A stretch of DNA of 53,442 bases from JBFLYC01 sp040756735 (lineage in GTDB: Bacteria; Bacillota; DSM-16504; Desulfitibacterales; Desulfitibacteraceae): assembly GCA_040756735.1 (NCBI GenBank), contig JBFLYC010000026.1, positions 1-53,442 of the forward strand, given 5' to 3'. A program made the position numbers and the translations under genes. Positions 52,403 through 53,442 of the stretch are shown here, one piece after another (positions within the stretch are counted from its first letter, which is position 1; the number at the start of each line of letters is the position of its first letter). Below the pieces are notes generated by a model that did no database searches, had not been told where the DNA came from, and saw only the letters and a list, made by a program, of their open reading frames with translations.

Positions 52403-53405
52403 CCTCACCTCCTGTATAAAGTGCTAGCATGGCTTCTATTTCTTGTTTCATCTTTTGCCGGTATTTCTTGGGGCTTAATATTTCAGCTTCGGTTCCGTAT
52501 TTCATCAGCCACCGCAAAAATTCACTTCCACTTTTTACTGTTACTTCTAACAGCAAGTCTCCATCTGGTAAATCTGTAATAGTAGGATTAGCATAGTATA
52601 TTTCTTCTCTTACATATCTCGCTATTGTTTTAGCAAATCTAACCCTGAAGGTTATGCTTTCGTCTTCATCAAAGATCTGCCACATATCTGAAAGGTAATC
52701 ATCTATATCAAAGTTCCTGGGGAGGCTGAAATTCTTGGCAGTAAGTACTATTTTTTTAAATCTGCTCAGGCGGTAAGTTCTTATTTCTTTATGGTGATGA
52801 CAGTAAGCAATGAGGTAGTAGTTGCCAGCCCTTGTTATTAAATAATACGGATCCAGGTTTCTTTCATGTATTCTTCCACTTGAGGCAGAATCGTAGGTAC
52901 AGTAAACTGTTATGTTGTTAATCAGGGCTTCAACAAGGATTTTTGTAAAATCAAGCTGATCCTTATTAAGTTGGTTATCATAAAGGCGTATTCGTTCATT
53001 GAGGGATTTAATCAGGTCTATTTGACTGGTATCCACTTTAAGACTTGCCATTACTTTATTCATGGCTGAATTATATGATTTGTAGAGGATGGATTGTTCA
53101 TCTTTATTCTGGCAGGCCATGGCGTGAAAGAGCTGTAAAGCCAGGTATTCTTCCTGGTTTAGCTTTGCTGGAATGTTAACCTGGGCTGTATCTACAAGAC
53201 AGTAACCATTTTTGCCCCTGGACATCACCTGTATCCCCAGATTATCAAGCTTTTTAATATCTCTGTATATGGTACGTTCAGTGGTAGAGCACAGTTTGGC
53301 AAGCCTTGAGGCTGTTTTGGTAGATAAAGCAAAAGTACCTGGTAGACGAGAGATAAAGCTAAGATTTTTCTCTTTAATAATCTGGAGATTTTGTTTAGTC
53401 ACCAT
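52386..53405 (-). CDS. WYL-domain transcriptional regulator, BrxR-like
   Basis: The 339 residues have an N-terminal helix-turn-helix (about 25-75, SRLAKLCSTTERTIYRDIKKLDNLG, seen as STTERTIYRDIKKL), a WYL ligand domain (about 150-235, DPYYLITRAGNYYLIAYCH) and a C-terminal WCX domain (about 250-335). WYL regulators of this type (BrxR) lie upstream of BREX operons and repress them. It faces the same way as the BREX genes and is followed by a small coupled gene. The start ATG 53405 lies within an overlapping 7-codon leader frame. The assignment to the BREX system is by position. Confidence 0.85.
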   Translation of the reverse strand: MVTKQNLQIIKEKNLSFISRLPGTFALSTKTASRLAKLCSTTERTIYRDIKKLDNLGIQVMSRGKNGYCLVDTAQVNIPAKLNQEEYLALQLFHAMACQNKDEQSILYKSYNSAMNKVMASLKVDTSQIDLIKSLNERIRLYDNQLNKDQLDFTKILVEALINNITVYCTYDSASSGRIHERNLDPYYLITRAGNYYLIAYCHHHKEIRTYRLSRFKKIVLTAKNFSLPRNFDIDDYLSDMWQIFDEDESITFRVRFAKTIARYVREEIYYANPTITDLPDGDLLLEVTVKSGSEFLRWLMKYGTEAEILSPKKYRQKMKQEIEAMLALYTGGEDGDNQ

Positions 53406-53422
53406 GGCAGAGTCAGCAACAT
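53399..53422 (-). CDS. Seven-codon upstream open reading frame
   Basis: ATG 53422 has GGAG at seven bases, better placed than for the regulator itself. It encodes MLLTLPW and ends in a TGA that overlaps the regulator start (ATGGTGA). The overlap suggests translational coupling of the regulator to the leader peptide. Confidence 0.4.
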   Translation of the reverse strand: MLLTLPW

Positions 53423-53442
53423 AGATAATCTCCTGCAGGTTA

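Overview
The window looks like the chromosome of an anaerobic, endospore-forming member of the Clostridia (Firmicutes), most like the Desulfotomaculum/Peptococcaceae-type lineages. The reasons are the sporulation genes spoIIE, yabP and yabQ in their conserved neighbourhood with divIC, a yabR-like S1 gene, tilS and ftsH; the greA-lysS-rRNA order; formyl-tetrahydrofolate synthetase; coaX with dusB; and AT-rich DNA with strong AGGAGG ribosome binding sites and frequent TTG or GTG starts. Almost everything is on the minus strand. The exceptions are an L,D-transpeptidase gene and a vapC toxin gene with its antitoxin remnant. A run of 100 N (22681-22780) marks an assembly gap.

Layout, left to right. 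1-370: tandem promoters and leader of an rRNA operon whose 16S gene lies off the left edge. 370-12.2 kb: lysS, greA, a translationally coupled trio (acyl-ACP-reductase-like enzyme, conserved protein, HTH regulator behind a palindromic operator), dusB, coaX, bioY under a BirA operator, birA, an exported D-aminoacylase-like lipoprotein, folK and folP. 12.2-28.2 kb: fhs, ndk, ftsH, tilS, spoIIE, a small membrane protein, an L,D-transpeptidase, a Ppx/GppA phosphatase, yabR-like, divIC, a small HTH gene, mgtE behind an M-box Mg2+ riboswitch, yabQ and yabP. Intergenic spaces carry a family of GGGGACA...TGTCCCC and GGGGACGG... repeats.

28.2-33.1 kb is a decayed, rearranged zone: a YwaF-like membrane protein, wrecks of an AMP-ligase and a short-chain dehydrogenase, a decapitated vapB fused to that wreck and followed by an intact vapC, a GmrSD-type fragment, an intact mntA-hepT toxin-antitoxin pair and a remnant of a second one. 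33.1-39.8 kb is bounded by a 27-bp perfect direct repeat. It holds a very large SF1 helicase with a C-terminal Vsr-like nuclease domain (now frameshifted in an A5 run), a PC4/YdbC single-stranded DNA-binding gene just upstream of it, and a broken GmrSD gene.

39.8-53.4 kb is an apparently complete type 3 BREX phage-defence operon in the order brxR-like WYL regulator, small basic protein, short unidentified frame, brxF, brxC (DUF6079), pglXI methyltransferase, brxHII helicase, pglZ and a last gene in the position of brxA. The right third is therefore a defence island grafted next to a housekeeping and sporulation block. The best candidate for something not yet described is the PC4/YdbC plus giant helicase-nuclease pair inside the direct repeats. 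Second is the acyl-ACP-reductase-like enzyme outside cyanobacteria.
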